From Acidobacteriota bacterium (GTDB lineage Bacteria; Acidobacteriota; Vicinamibacteria; Vicinamibacterales; JAKQTR01), in the NCBI GenBank assembly GCA_029562975.1, contig JAKQTR010000009.1:1-64000 (forward strand): DNA of 64,000 nucleotides, written 5' to 3'. A program made the translations under genes and the position numbers. Shown here piece by piece: positions 35,481 through 44,486 of this stretch. Every line of letters starts with the position of its first letter. The stretch's first letter is position 1. The notes under the pieces were generated by a model. The model saw only the letters and a list, made by a program, of their open reading frames with translations, was not told the origin of the DNA and did not search any database.

Positions 35481-35503
35481 GGGCCGGCGCCCGATGCCGG
35501 CCC
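35481..35503 (+). terminator. GC hairpin after the membrane fusion gene
   Basis: A perfect 8-bp stem (GGGCCGGC / GCCGGCCC) with a 7-base loop begins five bases after the stop at 35475 and lies just before the TAGAAT element. No T-tract. Confidence 0.45.
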
Positions 35504-35512
35504 GCCCCGGTG

Positions 35513-35518
35513 TAGAAT
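35513..35518 (+). promoter_or_regulatory. -10 element TAGAAT at leaderless spacing
   Basis: TAGAAT is followed by seven bases and the GTG at 35526. The upstream bases are GC-rich with no -35 consensus. Confidence 0.5.
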
Positions 35519-35525
35519 CGTGCGC

Positions 35526-36659
35526 GTGTCCGAGATCAACGTCGCCCTGATCGGCACCGCGTTCATGGGCCGCGCCCACGGCAACGCCTGGCGCCAGGTG
35601 GCGGCGTTCTGCCGCCCGAAGCGGACGCCGCGCCTGAAGGTCATCTGCGGCCGGGACCCCGGGCGGACGAAGGCCGCCGCGCGCGCGTTCGGCTGGGAAG
35701 AGGCGGCCACCGACTGGCGGGAGGTCGTCCGTCGTCCGGACATCGGCATCGTCGACGTCTGCACGCCCGGGGACAGCCATGCCGAGATCGCCATCGCCGC
35801 GGCAAGGGCCGGCAAGGCCGTCCTCTGCGAGAAGCCCCTGGCGAACACCGTGCGGGAGGCCGAGCGGATGCTCGCCGCCGCCGAGCGCGCCGGCGTGGCC
35901 CACATGGTGTGCCACAACTTCCGCCGGATCCCGGCCGTCTGCCTCGCCAGGCAGATCATCGACGAGGGGCGCCTGGGCGAGATCCGCCACTTCCGGGGCG
36001 CCTACCTCGAGGACTGGCTGCTGAACCCCGCGTTCCCGCTCGTGTGGCGCCTCGATCGGAAGCGGGCGGGCTCCGGATCCCTCGGCGACATCGGGTCGCA
36101 CGTGATCGATCTGGCGCGCATGCTGGCGGGCGAGATCCGCGAGGTGTCCGGCCTGACCGAGACGTTCATTCGGACGCGCCCGCTGCCCGGTTCGCCCGCC
36201 CGCAAGGGGCGCGTGACGGTGGACGACGCGGCGGTGGCGCTCGTGCGGTTCGCAAGCGGCGCCGTCGGATCCATTGAGGCCACGCGGTTCGCCCCGGGCC
36301 GGAAGAGCCAGTGCTCGTTCGAGATCAACGGGAGCCGGGGAAGCCTGGCCTTCGACCTCGAGCGGCTCAACGAGCTCCAGGTCTACTTCGAGTCGGACCC
36401 GCCGGCGCTGCGCGGGTTCCGGACGATCCTGGCGACCGAGCCGATCCACCCGCACATGGCGCCGTGGTGGCCGCCGGGCCATATCATCGGATGGGAGCAC
36501 TCGTTCACGCACATGGTGCTCGATCTGCTCGCCGCCGTGGCCGACGGCACGGTGCCGTCGCCCAGCTTCCACGACGGCGTCATGAACCAGCGGGTGCTCG
36601 ACGCCATCGGGCGCTCGTCCGCGTCGCGCCGCTGGGCGCGCGTAAAGGGGGTCGCATGA
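35526..36659 (+). CDS. Cytoplasmic Gfo/Idh/MocA family oxidoreductase
   Basis: A 377-residue dehydrogenase. The Rossmann start is [19 protein letters not shown], and the motif around the catalytic lysine is [11 protein letters not shown] (about residue 103). The segment [19 protein letters not shown] supplies the conserved D-x-x-x-H pair. This subgroup often pairs with a TIM-barrel isomerase, and the next gene is exactly that, overlapping by four bases (ATGA). The start codon is GTG at 35526; another GTG six bases upstream is too near the -10 hexamer. The pair probably acts sequentially on one sugar or inositol. Confidence 0.9.
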   Translation: MSEINVALIGTAFMGRAHGNAWRQVAAFCRPKRTPRLKVICGRDPGRTKAAARAFGWEEAATDWREVVRRPDIGIVDVCTPGDSHAEIAIAAARAGKAVLCEKPLANTVREAERMLAAAERAGVAHMVCHNFRRIPAVCLARQIIDEGRLGEIRHFRGAYLEDWLLNPAFPLVWRLDRKRAGSGSLGDIGSHVIDLARMLAGEIREVSGLTETFIRTRPLPGSPARKGRVTVDDAAVALVRFASGAVGSIEATRFAPGRKSQCSFEINGSRGSLAFDLERLNELQVYFESDPPALRGFRTILATEPIHPHMAPWWPPGHIIGWEHSFTHMVLDLLAAVADGTVPSPSFHDGVMNQRVLDAIGRSSASRRWARVKGVA

Positions 36660-37618
36660 AGATCGGAGTGTTCGCCGTCCTGTTCGGCCAGAAGCCGTTC
36701 GAGGAAACCCTGGACTACCTCGTCGAGCTGGGGATCGGCGCCGTTGAAATCGGCACGGGCTGCTACCCGGGGAACGCCCACGCCAACCCGGCCGTGCTGC
36801 TGGCCAGCGACCGCAGGCTGAAGGCGTTCAAGGAAGCCATCGAGCGGCGCAACCTCGTCATCAGCGCGCTGAGCTGCCACGGGAATCCCCTCCACCCGCA
36901 CGCCGCGACGGCGAAGGCCCATCACAAGGTCTTCGAGCAGACCGTCGAGCTGGCCTCGAAGCTTGGCGTTGAGAACGTGATCACCTTCAGCGGGTGCCCG
37001 GGCGCGGATGCAAAGGCCGTCACGCCGAGCTGGGTCGTGTCGCCGTGGCCCCCGGAGTTCGCCCAGGCCCTCGCGTGGCAGTGGGCCGAGCGCGTGGTGC
37101 CGTACTGGAAGCAGACGGCGGCGATCTGCCGCAAGGCCGGCGTGCGGGTGGCGATCGAAATGCACCCGAACTTCGTCGTCTACAACGCCGAGACCATGAA
37201 CCGCCTGCGCGCGATCGCCCCGGCGGTCATCGGATGCAACTTCGACCCGTCGCACCTGTTCTGGCAGGGGGCGGACCCGGTGGCCGCCATCCGGGCCATC
37301 GGCGACGGCGTGTTCCACGTCCACGCGAAGGACTGCAAGCTCGACGCGGCCAACATCAGCGTGAACGGCGTGCTCGACGCCAAGCCGTACACGAAGGAAA
37401 GCGAGCGCTCGTGGATCTTCCGGACGGTGGGCTACGGCAACGGGGCGCCCGTGTGGAAGGCGATCGTCAGCGCCCTGCGCCTCGTCGGCTACGATCACGT
37501 GCTCAGCATCGAGCACGAGGACAGCCTGATGTCCGGCACCGAAGGCCTGAAGAAGGCGATCGCGTTCCTGAAGGACGTGGTGATCACGGAGCCGGCGGGG
37601 GAGGCGTACTGGGCGTAG
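36656..37618 (+). CDS. Sugar phosphate isomerase/epimerase (xylose isomerase-like TIM barrel)
   Basis: A 320-residue cytoplasmic TIM-barrel protein. Barrel strands include [81 protein letters not shown] and HVLSIEHED. Their Glu, Asp, His and Glu residues form the metal site. The family includes inosose and hydroxypyruvate isomerases. It is coupled to the preceding dehydrogenase by a four-base overlap. A genuine T-tailed terminator follows at 37689. Confidence 0.9.
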   Translation: MKIGVFAVLFGQKPFEETLDYLVELGIGAVEIGTGCYPGNAHANPAVLLASDRRLKAFKEAIERRNLVISALSCHGNPLHPHAATAKAHHKVFEQTVELASKLGVENVITFSGCPGADAKAVTPSWVVSPWPPEFAQALAWQWAERVVPYWKQTAAICRKAGVRVAIEMHPNFVVYNAETMNRLRAIAPAVIGCNFDPSHLFWQGADPVAAIRAIGDGVFHVHAKDCKLDAANISVNGVLDAKPYTKESERSWIFRTVGYGNGAPVWKAIVSALRLVGYDHVLSIEHEDSLMSGTEGLKKAIAFLKDVVITEPAGEAYWA

Positions 37619-37623
37619 GGGTT

Positions 37624-37679
37624 CGGGACTCGGGACTCGGGGGCCGGGACTCGGGGCTCGGGACCCGGGGCTCGGAACG
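37624..37679. repeat. Eight-unit heptamer array (CGGGACT type)
   Basis: Eight consecutive 7-base units read CGGGACT, CGGGACT, CGGGGGC, CGGGACT, CGGGGCT, CGGGACC, CGGGGCT and CGGAACG. It begins five bases after the epimerase stop and ends ten bases before the terminator. It is the most regular array in the window. The array lies between convergent genes, so a promoter function is unlikely here. Confidence 0.75.
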
Positions 37680-37688
37680 CGCGCGGAA

Positions 37689-37722
37689 GGGGGCGGCGGT
37701 ACGAAGCCGGCGCCCCCTTTTT
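37689..37722 (+). terminator. Rho-independent terminator
   Basis: An 11-position stem with a single mismatch (37689-37699 with 37707-37717), a 7-base loop and an immediate TTTTT at 37718-37722. It ends the oxidoreductase-epimerase operon. It is the only classical T-tailed terminator seen in the window. Confidence 0.8.
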
Positions 37723-37756
37723 CTGCCGCGGCCGCGATGCGGCGAATCGCGCCGCG

Positions 37757-38149
37757 CTAGTCCGGAATCCTCAGCGTCTGGCCCACCTTGATCAGGTTCG
37801 GATCCTTCAGCTGGTCCTTGTTCGCTTCGAAGATCTTCATGTACTGGTTCGCGTCGCCGTAGTACCGCTTCGCGATCTTCGACAGGGAGTCGCCCGCCAC
37901 CACGGTGTACATCGTGTCCGGAACCTTCAGCGACGAGTCGATCGTGATGTCGGCCGTCAGGTCCTCGTACAGCGGGTCGATGTCCTTGATCTTGATCCAC
38001 ACTTCGTTCTTCACGAAGTCGGCCGGAGCGGCGCCGCGGATGAGCAGCTTGTTGTTCTCGATGTGGATGTTCTTCCAGCTGACGCCGCGCTTCTGCCCGT
38101 ACTCGATCACCGGGCCGTACTTCTTCTTGAGCCCTTCCAGATCAGCCAT
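37757..38149 (-). CDS. BON-like and LysM domain protein
   Basis: A 130-residue protein with no signal peptide. Residues about 10-70 form a BON-like domain (VIEYGQKRGVSWKNIHIENN). Residues about 79-129 are a LysM repeat (YTVVAGDSLSKIAKRYYGDA, ending LIKVGQTLRIP). The arrangement matches the YgaU/Kbp family of small cytoplasmic proteins that sense potassium in E. coli. The ATG at 38149 is preceded by AAAGGGG, and an in-frame ATG at 38182 is less likely. Whether potassium binding is conserved cannot be judged here. Confidence 0.85.
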   Translation of the reverse strand: MADLEGLKKKYGPVIEYGQKRGVSWKNIHIENNKLLIRGAAPADFVKNEVWIKIKDIDPLYEDLTADITIDSSLKVPDTMYTVVAGDSLSKIAKRYYGDANQYMKIFEANKDQLKDPNLIKVGQTLRIPD

Positions 38150-38244
38150 GCCTCGTCCCCTTTCCTCGACCTCGGAGGCCATCCCGGCGCGTTACCGAAG
38201 TACAGCAACGCCGGCGCGCCCGCCGGACAACCCCTCCCGCCTCC

Positions 38245-39120
38245 CTACGCCGACGCGAGCAGCTTCCTGACGCCCTCGAACGACTCCCGCGTGGCGTCCA
38301 TCGGCGTCCTGCCGTCAGGATAGACCTCCTGCTCCAGGACGATCCACTCCGTTCCGCCGACCGACCGGCAGGCGTCGTACACCGACCTCCAGTCCACCGA
38401 GTCCTGTCCGAAGATCGCCTTCCTGCCGGCGTCGCCCTCGCGCACCGTCGGCTTGAAGTGGACGGTCCGGCTCCGGCCGGGGTACTTGCGGATGTACGCC
38501 GCCGGGTCCTGCCCCGCCGCCATCGACCACCCGCAGTCCTGCTGCAGGATCACGTCCTTCGTCGTCCGCTCGGCGAAGAGATCCCAGAAGGTCTTGTCGC
38601 CGTCCTTCTTGAACTCGTTCACGTGGTTGTGGTACCCGCACGCCATCCCCAGGGGTTTCAGGACGGCCGCGGCCTGGTTGAACGTGTCCGCGAGCGCCTT
38701 GCTCTTCTCCGGGTCGGTGAACGCCTGGTCGCTTGGCACGATGAGGAAGCGGCACCCGATCGCCTGGTGGAAGTCGATTGCGGCCTTCAGGGCGTCACCC
38801 ACGAGGCTGCTGGTGCGGATGTGCGTGCCGGCCGCCTTGAGGTTCAGCGCCTTGAGCCGCGCGGCCAGGGCCGGCGCGTCTTTCTCGTACGCGTAGTAGC
38901 CGGCGAACTCGACGCCCTCGAAGCCCATCGCCGCGACGGCGGCGAGGGCGGCGTCGAAGTCCTTCGCGCAGTCGCCGCGCACCGAGTACAGCTGCAGGGC
39001 CACGGGAATCCGCGCGGCGGCCAGCAACGGGATCGACCGCGCGGCGGCCAGGGCGAGCGGCGCGGCGCCGGCCAGTTCCAGGAACGAGCGCCGGGTCAGG
39101 GAACGCGTTCGGTTGTCCAT
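38245..39120 (-). CDS. Tat-exported TIM-barrel sugar isomerase/epimerase
   Basis: A 291-residue protein with a twin-arginine leader (LTRRSFLELAGAAPLALAAA). Its xylose-isomerase-like barrel has VALQLYSVRGDCAKDF, FEGVEFAGYYAYEKD, CRFLIVPSDQAF, MACGYHNHVNEFKK, VILQQDCGWSMAAG, and EWIVLEQEVYPDGR. These supply Glu, His, Asp and Glu metal ligands. Similar exported proteins occur near DUF1080 and Gfo/Idh/MocA genes and may process keto-sugars. RBS GGAG precedes the ATG; the frame stays open eight codons further upstream. Confidence 0.85.
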   Translation of the reverse strand: MDNRTRSLTRRSFLELAGAAPLALAAARSIPLLAAARIPVALQLYSVRGDCAKDFDAALAAVAAMGFEGVEFAGYYAYEKDAPALAARLKALNLKAAGTHIRTSSLVGDALKAAIDFHQAIGCRFLIVPSDQAFTDPEKSKALADTFNQAAAVLKPLGMACGYHNHVNEFKKDGDKTFWDLFAERTTKDVILQQDCGWSMAAGQDPAAYIRKYPGRSRTVHFKPTVREGDAGRKAIFGQDSVDWRSVYDACRSVGGTEWIVLEQEVYPDGRTPMDATRESFEGVRKLLASA

Positions 39121-39158
39121 GTCAGGCTCCGTGAAGAACGCCAACCGGTTCGACGGGG

Positions 39159-39164
39159 ATTATG
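39159..39164 (-). promoter_or_regulatory. Probable -10 element (CATAAT) for the exported epimerase
   Basis: CATAAT on the minus strand about 40 bases before the start at 39120, with a leader that includes the RBS GGAG. Confidence 0.4.
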
Positions 39165-39177
39165 GCACGAACCGCCG

Positions 39178-40263
39178 TCACGACACGGCGCCCTCGAGCA
39201 TCGTGAGCGTGCCGGCGCCGGCGTCGATCTCGACGTCCACGCCGAGCGGGAGCGTGAACTGACGGTCCACATGGCCGATCATCGCGCCCGAGAACACCGG
39301 CACGCCGAGCGGCTTCAGGTGGTCGTCCAGCACGTCGGGAATCGTCAGGGAGCCGAAGCCCTGCCCCGGATCGCACTTCTCGCACGTGCCCCACGCCACG
39401 CCCTTCACGCCGTCCAGGATGCCCGCCAGCTTGAGCTGCGTCAGCATGCGGTCCACGCTGTAGGGCGCCTCTTCGACGTCCTCCAGGAACAGGACGGCGT
39501 TCCTGAAGTCCGGCAGGTAGCCGGAGCCGATGATGGCGGTCAGCACCGTGAGGTTGCCGCCGAGGAGGCGGCCCCGCCCCCGGCCGGGCGTGATCGTGCG
39601 CGTGCGGTTCCTGACCGGCACCAGCGTGTCGTCGGCCTCCTTCCGGTTCGCGAAGGTGACCGCCTCGCCGTTCCAGAGCACGCGCTTCATCCACTCCACG
39701 TTGAAGGCGTTCCACGACGACGACCCGAGCGGGCCGTGAAAGGTCACCAGGCCGGTCCTGGCGTGCAGCGCCAGCAGCAGGGCCGTGATGTCGCTGTAGC
39801 CGATGAACGCCTTGGGATGCCTGGCGATGGCGTCCCAGTCGAGGAGCGGCAGCAGCCGCGCCGCTCCCCAGCCGCCCCGGATGCAGTGGATGGCGTCGAC
39901 CTCCGGGTCGGCGAACATCGCGTTCAGGTCGGCCGCGCGGTCTTCGTCGCGGCCGGCGAAGTAGCCGCGCCGGTCGAAGACGTGCTTCCCGAGCTTGCCC
40001 TTGAGGCCAAGCGCCTGCAGCGAGTCCAGGAGGATGTCGATCGACACCGGGTCCCACTGCACGAACGACGGAAGGACGAGGCCCACCGTGCCGCCCGCTT
40101 TCAGCCGGGGCGGCTTGACGAGCTTCGGAGCCGGCGGGGCCGAAGGCAGGGCGCCAGGCGGACCAGGCAGGGCGGCGCTCGCCCGCCTGCGGGACGCTGG
40201 CGACGCCAGCACGGCCAGCGACGAGGATGTCAGCAGTTCGCGGCGTGTGAGCATGCCGGGCAT
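39178..40263 (-). CDS. LD-carboxypeptidase (S66 family, LdcA-like)
   Basis: A 361-residue peptidase acting on L,D-bonds in recycled murein peptides or on microcin-like peptides. A short leader with LTRRELLTSSSLAVLASP suggests Tat export. The body has VGLVLPSFVQWDPVS, IHCIRGGWGAARLLPLLDW, and FIGYSDITALLLAL, whose serine is the nucleophile. The catalytic histidine is in MIGHVDRQFTLPLG. Glu of ILDGVKGVAWGTCEKC is near the usual acid position. Two starts are possible, 40263 and 40254; neither has a clear RBS. Confidence 0.88.
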   Translation of the reverse strand: MPGMLTRRELLTSSSLAVLASPASRRRASAALPGPPGALPSAPPAPKLVKPPRLKAGGTVGLVLPSFVQWDPVSIDILLDSLQALGLKGKLGKHVFDRRGYFAGRDEDRAADLNAMFADPEVDAIHCIRGGWGAARLLPLLDWDAIARHPKAFIGYSDITALLLALHARTGLVTFHGPLGSSSWNAFNVEWMKRVLWNGEAVTFANRKEADDTLVPVRNRTRTITPGRGRGRLLGGNLTVLTAIIGSGYLPDFRNAVLFLEDVEEAPYSVDRMLTQLKLAGILDGVKGVAWGTCEKCDPGQGFGSLTIPDVLDDHLKPLGVPVFSGAMIGHVDRQFTLPLGVDVEIDAGAGTLTMLEGAVS

Positions 40264-40382
40264 GCTACGCCCAGGCCCGGACGAATGCAAAGGAGCCGGC
40301 CGGGCCAGCGTCGCCGCGGCGGCCGCTGGAGCGTCGTCGCCGGCCCGTCCAACCGCGTTGGTCAGGCGCCCGGTGCCTGCGG

Positions 40383-40388
40383 TAGAAT
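40383..40388 (+). promoter_or_regulatory. -10 element TAGAAT for the Gfo/Idh/MocA gene
   Basis: TAGAAT about 60 bases upstream of the start at 40450; an RBS GGGAG lies closer to the start. Same hexamer as at 35513, 49689 and 50800. Confidence 0.45.
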
Positions 40389-40449
40389 CGCGGCCGTCGT
40401 TGCCGGGCCCCTTCCCCGGGGCTCCTCCGTGACGCGGGAGAACACGACG

Positions 40450-41772
40450 ATGATCCACTCGCGCGGATGCAGCCGCCGCACGTTTCTCAGAACCGTCCCG
40501 GCCGCCGTCGCCGGGACCGTCGCGTTCCCCACCATCGTCCGGGCGTCGGCGCTCGGCCGCGGCGGCGCGGTGGCGCCGAGCGAGCGCATCGTCATGGCCG
40601 GCATCGGGTTCGGGATGCAGGGCCCGTCCAACATGCGCAACTTCCTCGGCAAGCCCGAGGTGCAGTGGGTCGCCTGCTGCGACCTCGACGATGCCCATCT
40701 CCAGCGGGCGAAGGACATCGTCGACACCAGCTACGGCAACACGGACTGCGCGACCTACAGGGACTACCGCGCGCTCTACGCGCGCGGCGATCTGGACGCC
40801 GTGTCGATCGCCGTGCCCGACCACTGGCACGCGATCCTGTCACTGGCGGCCGTGCGGGCGGGCCTCGACGTCTACGGGGAGAAGCCGTTCACGCACAGCC
40901 TCCGGGAAGGGCGGGCCCTGTGCAGCGCCATCGAGCGCTACGGCCGCGTGTGGCAGACGGGGAGCTGGCAGCGTTCCGAGAACAACTTCCACCGGGCGGC
41001 GGAGCTGGTTGCCGCGGGCCGGATTGGCCGGATCGAGCGCGTGGAAGTCGGCCTGCCATCCGGCTACACCGACTTCGCGCGCACGTTCGGCCAGGAGAAG
41101 ATCGAGAACCCGCCGCCCGGGCTGGACTACGAGACGTGGCTCGGGCCGGCGCCGTGGTGGCCGTACTGCGTGGCGCGCGTGCACATGAACTGGCGCTGGA
41201 ACGTGGACTTCGGCGGCGGCCAGCTCATCGACTGGATCGGTCACCATCTGGACATCGCCCACTGGGCGCTCGGCCTCGAGCGCACCGGGCCGATCGAGGT
41301 GAAGGGGACGGGCGAGTTCCCCACGAGCGGCATCTACAACGCCGCGCGCCGCTTCTGGGTCGAGACGAAGTACGCCGACGGCCCGCCCATGACCATCGCC
41401 GGCGGCTACCCGCAGATCCAGTCCGGCACGAAGTGGTTCGGCGAGCACGGCTGGGTGTGGGTGGATCGCGACGGGTTCGAGAGCCAGCCGGCCCACCTGG
41501 TCAACGAGGTCATCGGCCCCAACGAGAAGCGCCTCTACAAGAGCCGCGACCACGCGCAGAACTTCCTCGACTGCGTGCGCAGCCGCGCGCTCACGATCGC
41601 TCCGGCCGAAGTGGCGCACCGGTCGGCGAGCGTCGGGCACCTCGGTCAGATCGCCATCGAGACCGGGCGGACCATCAGGTGGGATCCGGCCGCCGAGGCG
41701 ATCATCGGCGATCCCGGCGCAGAGCGGATGCTCGCCCGCGGCTATCGCGCGCCCTACCAGCTTCCGGCGTGA
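40450..41772 (+). CDS. Tat-exported Gfo/Idh/MocA family oxidoreductase
   Basis: A 440-residue protein with a twin-arginine leader (CSRRTFLRTVPAAVAGTVAF). The Rossmann segment IVMAGIGFGMQGPSNMRN precedes the active-site motif DVYGEKPFTHSL (about residue 143). The substrate domain includes LIDWIGHHLDIAHWALG with the conserved D and H. It resembles periplasmic glycoside-oxidising dehydrogenases of Planctomycetes and Acidobacteria. An NAD(P) cofactor folded in before export is expected. The HEAT-repeat gene follows after 13 bases and may be co-transcribed. Confidence 0.9.
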   Translation: MIHSRGCSRRTFLRTVPAAVAGTVAFPTIVRASALGRGGAVAPSERIVMAGIGFGMQGPSNMRNFLGKPEVQWVACCDLDDAHLQRAKDIVDTSYGNTDCATYRDYRALYARGDLDAVSIAVPDHWHAILSLAAVRAGLDVYGEKPFTHSLREGRALCSAIERYGRVWQTGSWQRSENNFHRAAELVAAGRIGRIERVEVGLPSGYTDFARTFGQEKIENPPPGLDYETWLGPAPWWPYCVARVHMNWRWNVDFGGGQLIDWIGHHLDIAHWALGLERTGPIEVKGTGEFPTSGIYNAARRFWVETKYADGPPMTIAGGYPQIQSGTKWFGEHGWVWVDRDGFESQPAHLVNEVIGPNEKRLYKSRDHAQNFLDCVRSRALTIAPAEVAHRSASVGHLGQIAIETGRTIRWDPAAEAIIGDPGAERMLARGYRAPYQLPA

Positions 41773-41785
41773 GACGAGGTGCCCT

Positions 41786-43798
41786 GTGACGACCATCACG
41801 CTACGCCGCTTCGCGCCGGGCCTCGCGGCGGCCCGAGCCGTCTTCCTGGCGTCCGCCCTGCTGGCGTCCGCGTCCGCGGCCGTGACGGCCCAGCCGGCCG
41901 CCGCCCCCTCGTCTCTCGATGCGATTCTCAAGGCGCTCGCCGCGCACGACGGCGGGATCGAGTCGGCCCCGGTGTGGAGCCTCCGCGATTACGTGTACGC
42001 GCGCAAGGACGACCCGGCCGGCCGCGCCGAATGCGAGGCGGCGCTGCTGGCGTTCCTCAAGACCCCGGCCACGCCGCCGGCAAAGCTCGCCGCGGCGCGG
42101 TACCTGCGCGTGGTGGCGGGCGACACGGCCGTGCCGGCGCTCCGCGCGCTGCTGCTCGCCGACGCGAGAACGGCCGACTGCGCCATCGCCGTCCTGCAGC
42201 GCCTGCCGGGCCCGGCCGCGGATGACGCGCTCGCCGGCGCGCTGAAGCCGGCCCGGGGCGCCGTGAAGACGGCCCTCGTGGCGGCCCTGGGCGAGCGGCG
42301 TTCGGCGGCGGCGCTGCCCGCGCTCGTTCCCTTGCTGGCGCAGCCCGCGCTCGCAGAGGCGGCGGCCACGGCCATCGGGAGAATCGGCGGCGCAGGCGCG
42401 GTGTCGGCGCTGATGCCGGAGCTGACCCGCGCCGTCGGTCCGTTCAAGCAGGTCGTCGCCGCCGCGCTGCTGGCGGCGGCCGACCAGATGCGGGCCTCCG
42501 GGGACTTCGCCGGTGCGCTGCCGGCCTTCCGCCGGCTGGCCTCCGACACGTCCCTGCCGTCTCCCCTCCGCACGGCGGCGTTCATGGGGGAGATAGGCGC
42601 CGGGGAGGAAGGCGCCGCGGGCCTTCTGCTCACCATGCTCGACTCGGCCGACCCCGACGAGCGGCAGGCGGCGGTCGCGAAGATCGCGGACGCGGTTCCT
42701 GCCGAAGGGATCGGGCCCGTCTGCGATCGTCTGCGGAAGCTGCCGGAGGCGCTCCAGGTGCAGGTGCTGGCCGCGCTGAGCGGCTATCCGCGGGTTCGCG
42801 TGCTGGGGACGGTGTTGTGGGCCGCCCGCAGCGAGTCGCCGGAGGTCCGCGTCGCGGCGCTGCGCGCGCTGGCGCCGGTCGGCGACGCGTCGATCGTCCC
42901 GTTTCTCGTCGAGCGCGCCGCGTCGGCGCCACGCGGGCTCGAGCAGGACGCCGCGCGCAGCGCCCTGGCCGCGATCAGGGGCCGGGACGTCGATGACGCG
43001 GTCGTCGGCCTGCTCGAGCGCAAGCCGGCGCCGGCCGCGGCCGTCGAGCTGCTCAAGGCCATCGGCGAGCGGCGCGTGTTCGCCGCGAAGCCGGCCGTCG
43101 CCGCCGCCCTGGCTGACGAGCCGTCGGCCGTTCGCATCGAGGCGCTGAAGGCGCTTCGCGCCATCGGATCGCCTTCGGACGTGTCGCCCGTGCTCGATCT
43201 CCTCGTCGGCACCCGCGACGACTCCGAGCAGGCGGAGGCCGAGAAGACCGTGGCCGCCCTGCTGCAGAAGATCGGTGCGCCGGACGGACGGTCGCGGCTC
43301 CTCCGGGCCCGTCTCCTGGCGACGCAGGAACCTGCCGAGCGCGCGCGGCTGCTGGCCCTCCTGCCGCTCGTCGGCGATGACGGGTCGCTGCCCGTCCTGC
43401 GGAGGGCGCTCGGCGACTCGGACGGCGAAGTCGCCGACGCCGCCGCACGGGCGATCGCCGCCTGGCCCACGGTGACGGCCCGGGACGACGTCCTCCGCCT
43501 GGCCCGCGGCGCGAAGGACGACACGCACACGCTGCTGGCGCTGGCCGGCCTGGTCCGCCTGATCGGCCTGGAGCCGAACCGGCTCCCCGAGGCGGCCGTC
43601 GCGGACCTCAGGCAGGCGGCGGACTTGGCAAGCCGGCCGGAAGAGCGGAAACTGGTATTAGGCGTCCTCGCGGCGTTTCCCTGCGAGGCCGCGTTCGAGT
43701 TCGCGAGAGGGTTCCTGCAGGACGAAGCGGTGAAGGCCGAGGCGCAGGCGGCAATCGACGCCATGACGCAGCGCCTGGCCAAGGGCCCAGCCCGCTGA
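41786..43798 (+). CDS. Exported HEAT-repeat protein
   Basis: A 670-residue protein with a GTG start and a signal peptide ending near ASAAVTAQPAAA (about residue 40). The rest is a solenoid of degenerate HEAT/PBS-lyase-type repeats of about 30-35 residues, for example GERRSAAALPALVPLLAQPA, ARSESPEVRVAALRALAPVG, and GDSDGEVADAAARAIAAWPT. Such proteins are scaffolds for protein or polysaccharide partners. The same domain occurs with sugar oxidoreductases in Verrucomicrobia and Planctomycetes. No enzymatic motif was seen. It lies 13 bases after a Gfo/Idh/MocA gene. Confidence 0.8.
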   Translation: MTTITLRRFAPGLAAARAVFLASALLASASAAVTAQPAAAPSSLDAILKALAAHDGGIESAPVWSLRDYVYARKDDPAGRAECEAALLAFLKTPATPPAKLAAARYLRVVAGDTAVPALRALLLADARTADCAIAVLQRLPGPAADDALAGALKPARGAVKTALVAALGERRSAAALPALVPLLAQPALAEAAATAIGRIGGAGAVSALMPELTRAVGPFKQVVAAALLAAADQMRASGDFAGALPAFRRLASDTSLPSPLRTAAFMGEIGAGEEGAAGLLLTMLDSADPDERQAAVAKIADAVPAEGIGPVCDRLRKLPEALQVQVLAALSGYPRVRVLGTVLWAARSESPEVRVAALRALAPVGDASIVPFLVERAASAPRGLEQDAARSALAAIRGRDVDDAVVGLLERKPAPAAAVELLKAIGERRVFAAKPAVAAALADEPSAVRIEALKALRAIGSPSDVSPVLDLLVGTRDDSEQAEAEKTVAALLQKIGAPDGRSRLLRARLLATQEPAERARLLALLPLVGDDGSLPVLRRALGDSDGEVADAAARAIAAWPTVTARDDVLRLARGAKDDTHTLLALAGLVRLIGLEPNRLPEAAVADLRQAADLASRPEERKLVLGVLAAFPCEAAFEFARGFLQDEAVKAEAQAAIDAMTQRLAKGPAR

Positions 43799-43814
43799 AA
43801 GGGTGAGAAGAGAC

Positions 43815-44486
43815 GTGACCAAGAAGACTGTCGTGCTGACGTTCCTGTGCGCCTTCCTCCTCGCGCCCCTGGCCGCCGAGCAGGCGGGCAAGATGGAAGA
43901 GCTGAAGCTGAAGCTGCCGAAGCCGATGTTCGTCGGCACGCCGACCAACATCAAGAGCGCGAACCTGGAGGTCGTGACCGGCAAGTCGCGCGGGCCGTTC
44001 ATGGTTCCCGCCGGGACGAAGCTGCTGTCGGCGAAGAAGCCCGTCCGGGGCAGCGACATGCAGCCGGTCATCGGCGAGCTCGACATGATCACCGACGGCG
44101 AGAAGGAAGGCGGAGACGGCTACTTCGTCGAGCTCGGACCCGGCAAGCAGTGGGTCCAGATCGATCTCGGCGCGTCGTACGCGCTGCACGCGATCCTCGT
44201 CTGGCACTACCACTCGCAGGCGCGCGTCTATCGCGACGTCGTCGTGCAGGTGTCCGCCGACAAGGACTTCCTGAAGGGCGTGCAGACGATCTTCAACAAC
44301 GACCACGACAACTCGTCCGGGCTCGGCGTCGGCAAGGACAAGGAGTACATCGAGGTCGCCGAGGGGCGGCTCATCGACCCGAAGGGGGTCCAGGGCCGCT
44401 ACGTGCGCCTTTACTCGAACGGCAACACCACGAACGACCTGAACCACTACGTCGAGGTCGAGGTCTTCGGCACGCCGGGCGCATGA
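43815..44486 (+). CDS. Exported discoidin (F5/8 type C)-like protein
   Basis: A 223-residue protein with an N-terminal signal (TKKTVVLTFLCAFLLAPLAA). The body has the galactose-binding-fold pattern: WVQIDLGASYALHAILVWHY, followed by VYRDVVVQVSADKDF and a C-terminal RYVRLYSNGNTTNDLNHYVE strand. Discoidin-like domains usually bind carbohydrate, collagen or surface sugars. Two GTG starts are possible, 43803 and 43815; the second gives the cleaner signal peptide. It overlaps the Agl23-like glycosyltransferase by four bases, so a glycan-related role is plausible. Confidence 0.72.
   Translation: MTKKTVVLTFLCAFLLAPLAAEQAGKMEELKLKLPKPMFVGTPTNIKSANLEVVTGKSRGPFMVPAGTKLLSAKKPVRGSDMQPVIGELDMITDGEKEGGDGYFVELGPGKQWVQIDLGASYALHAILVWHYHSQARVYRDVVVQVSADKDFLKGVQTIFNNDHDNSSGLGVGKDKEYIEVAEGRLIDPKGVQGRYVRLYSNGNTTNDLNHYVEVEVFGTPGA

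Noticed and set aside
37624-37679. CRISPR array
   Set aside because: Units are 7 bases with no spacers; no cas genes or 25-40 base repeats occur in the window.
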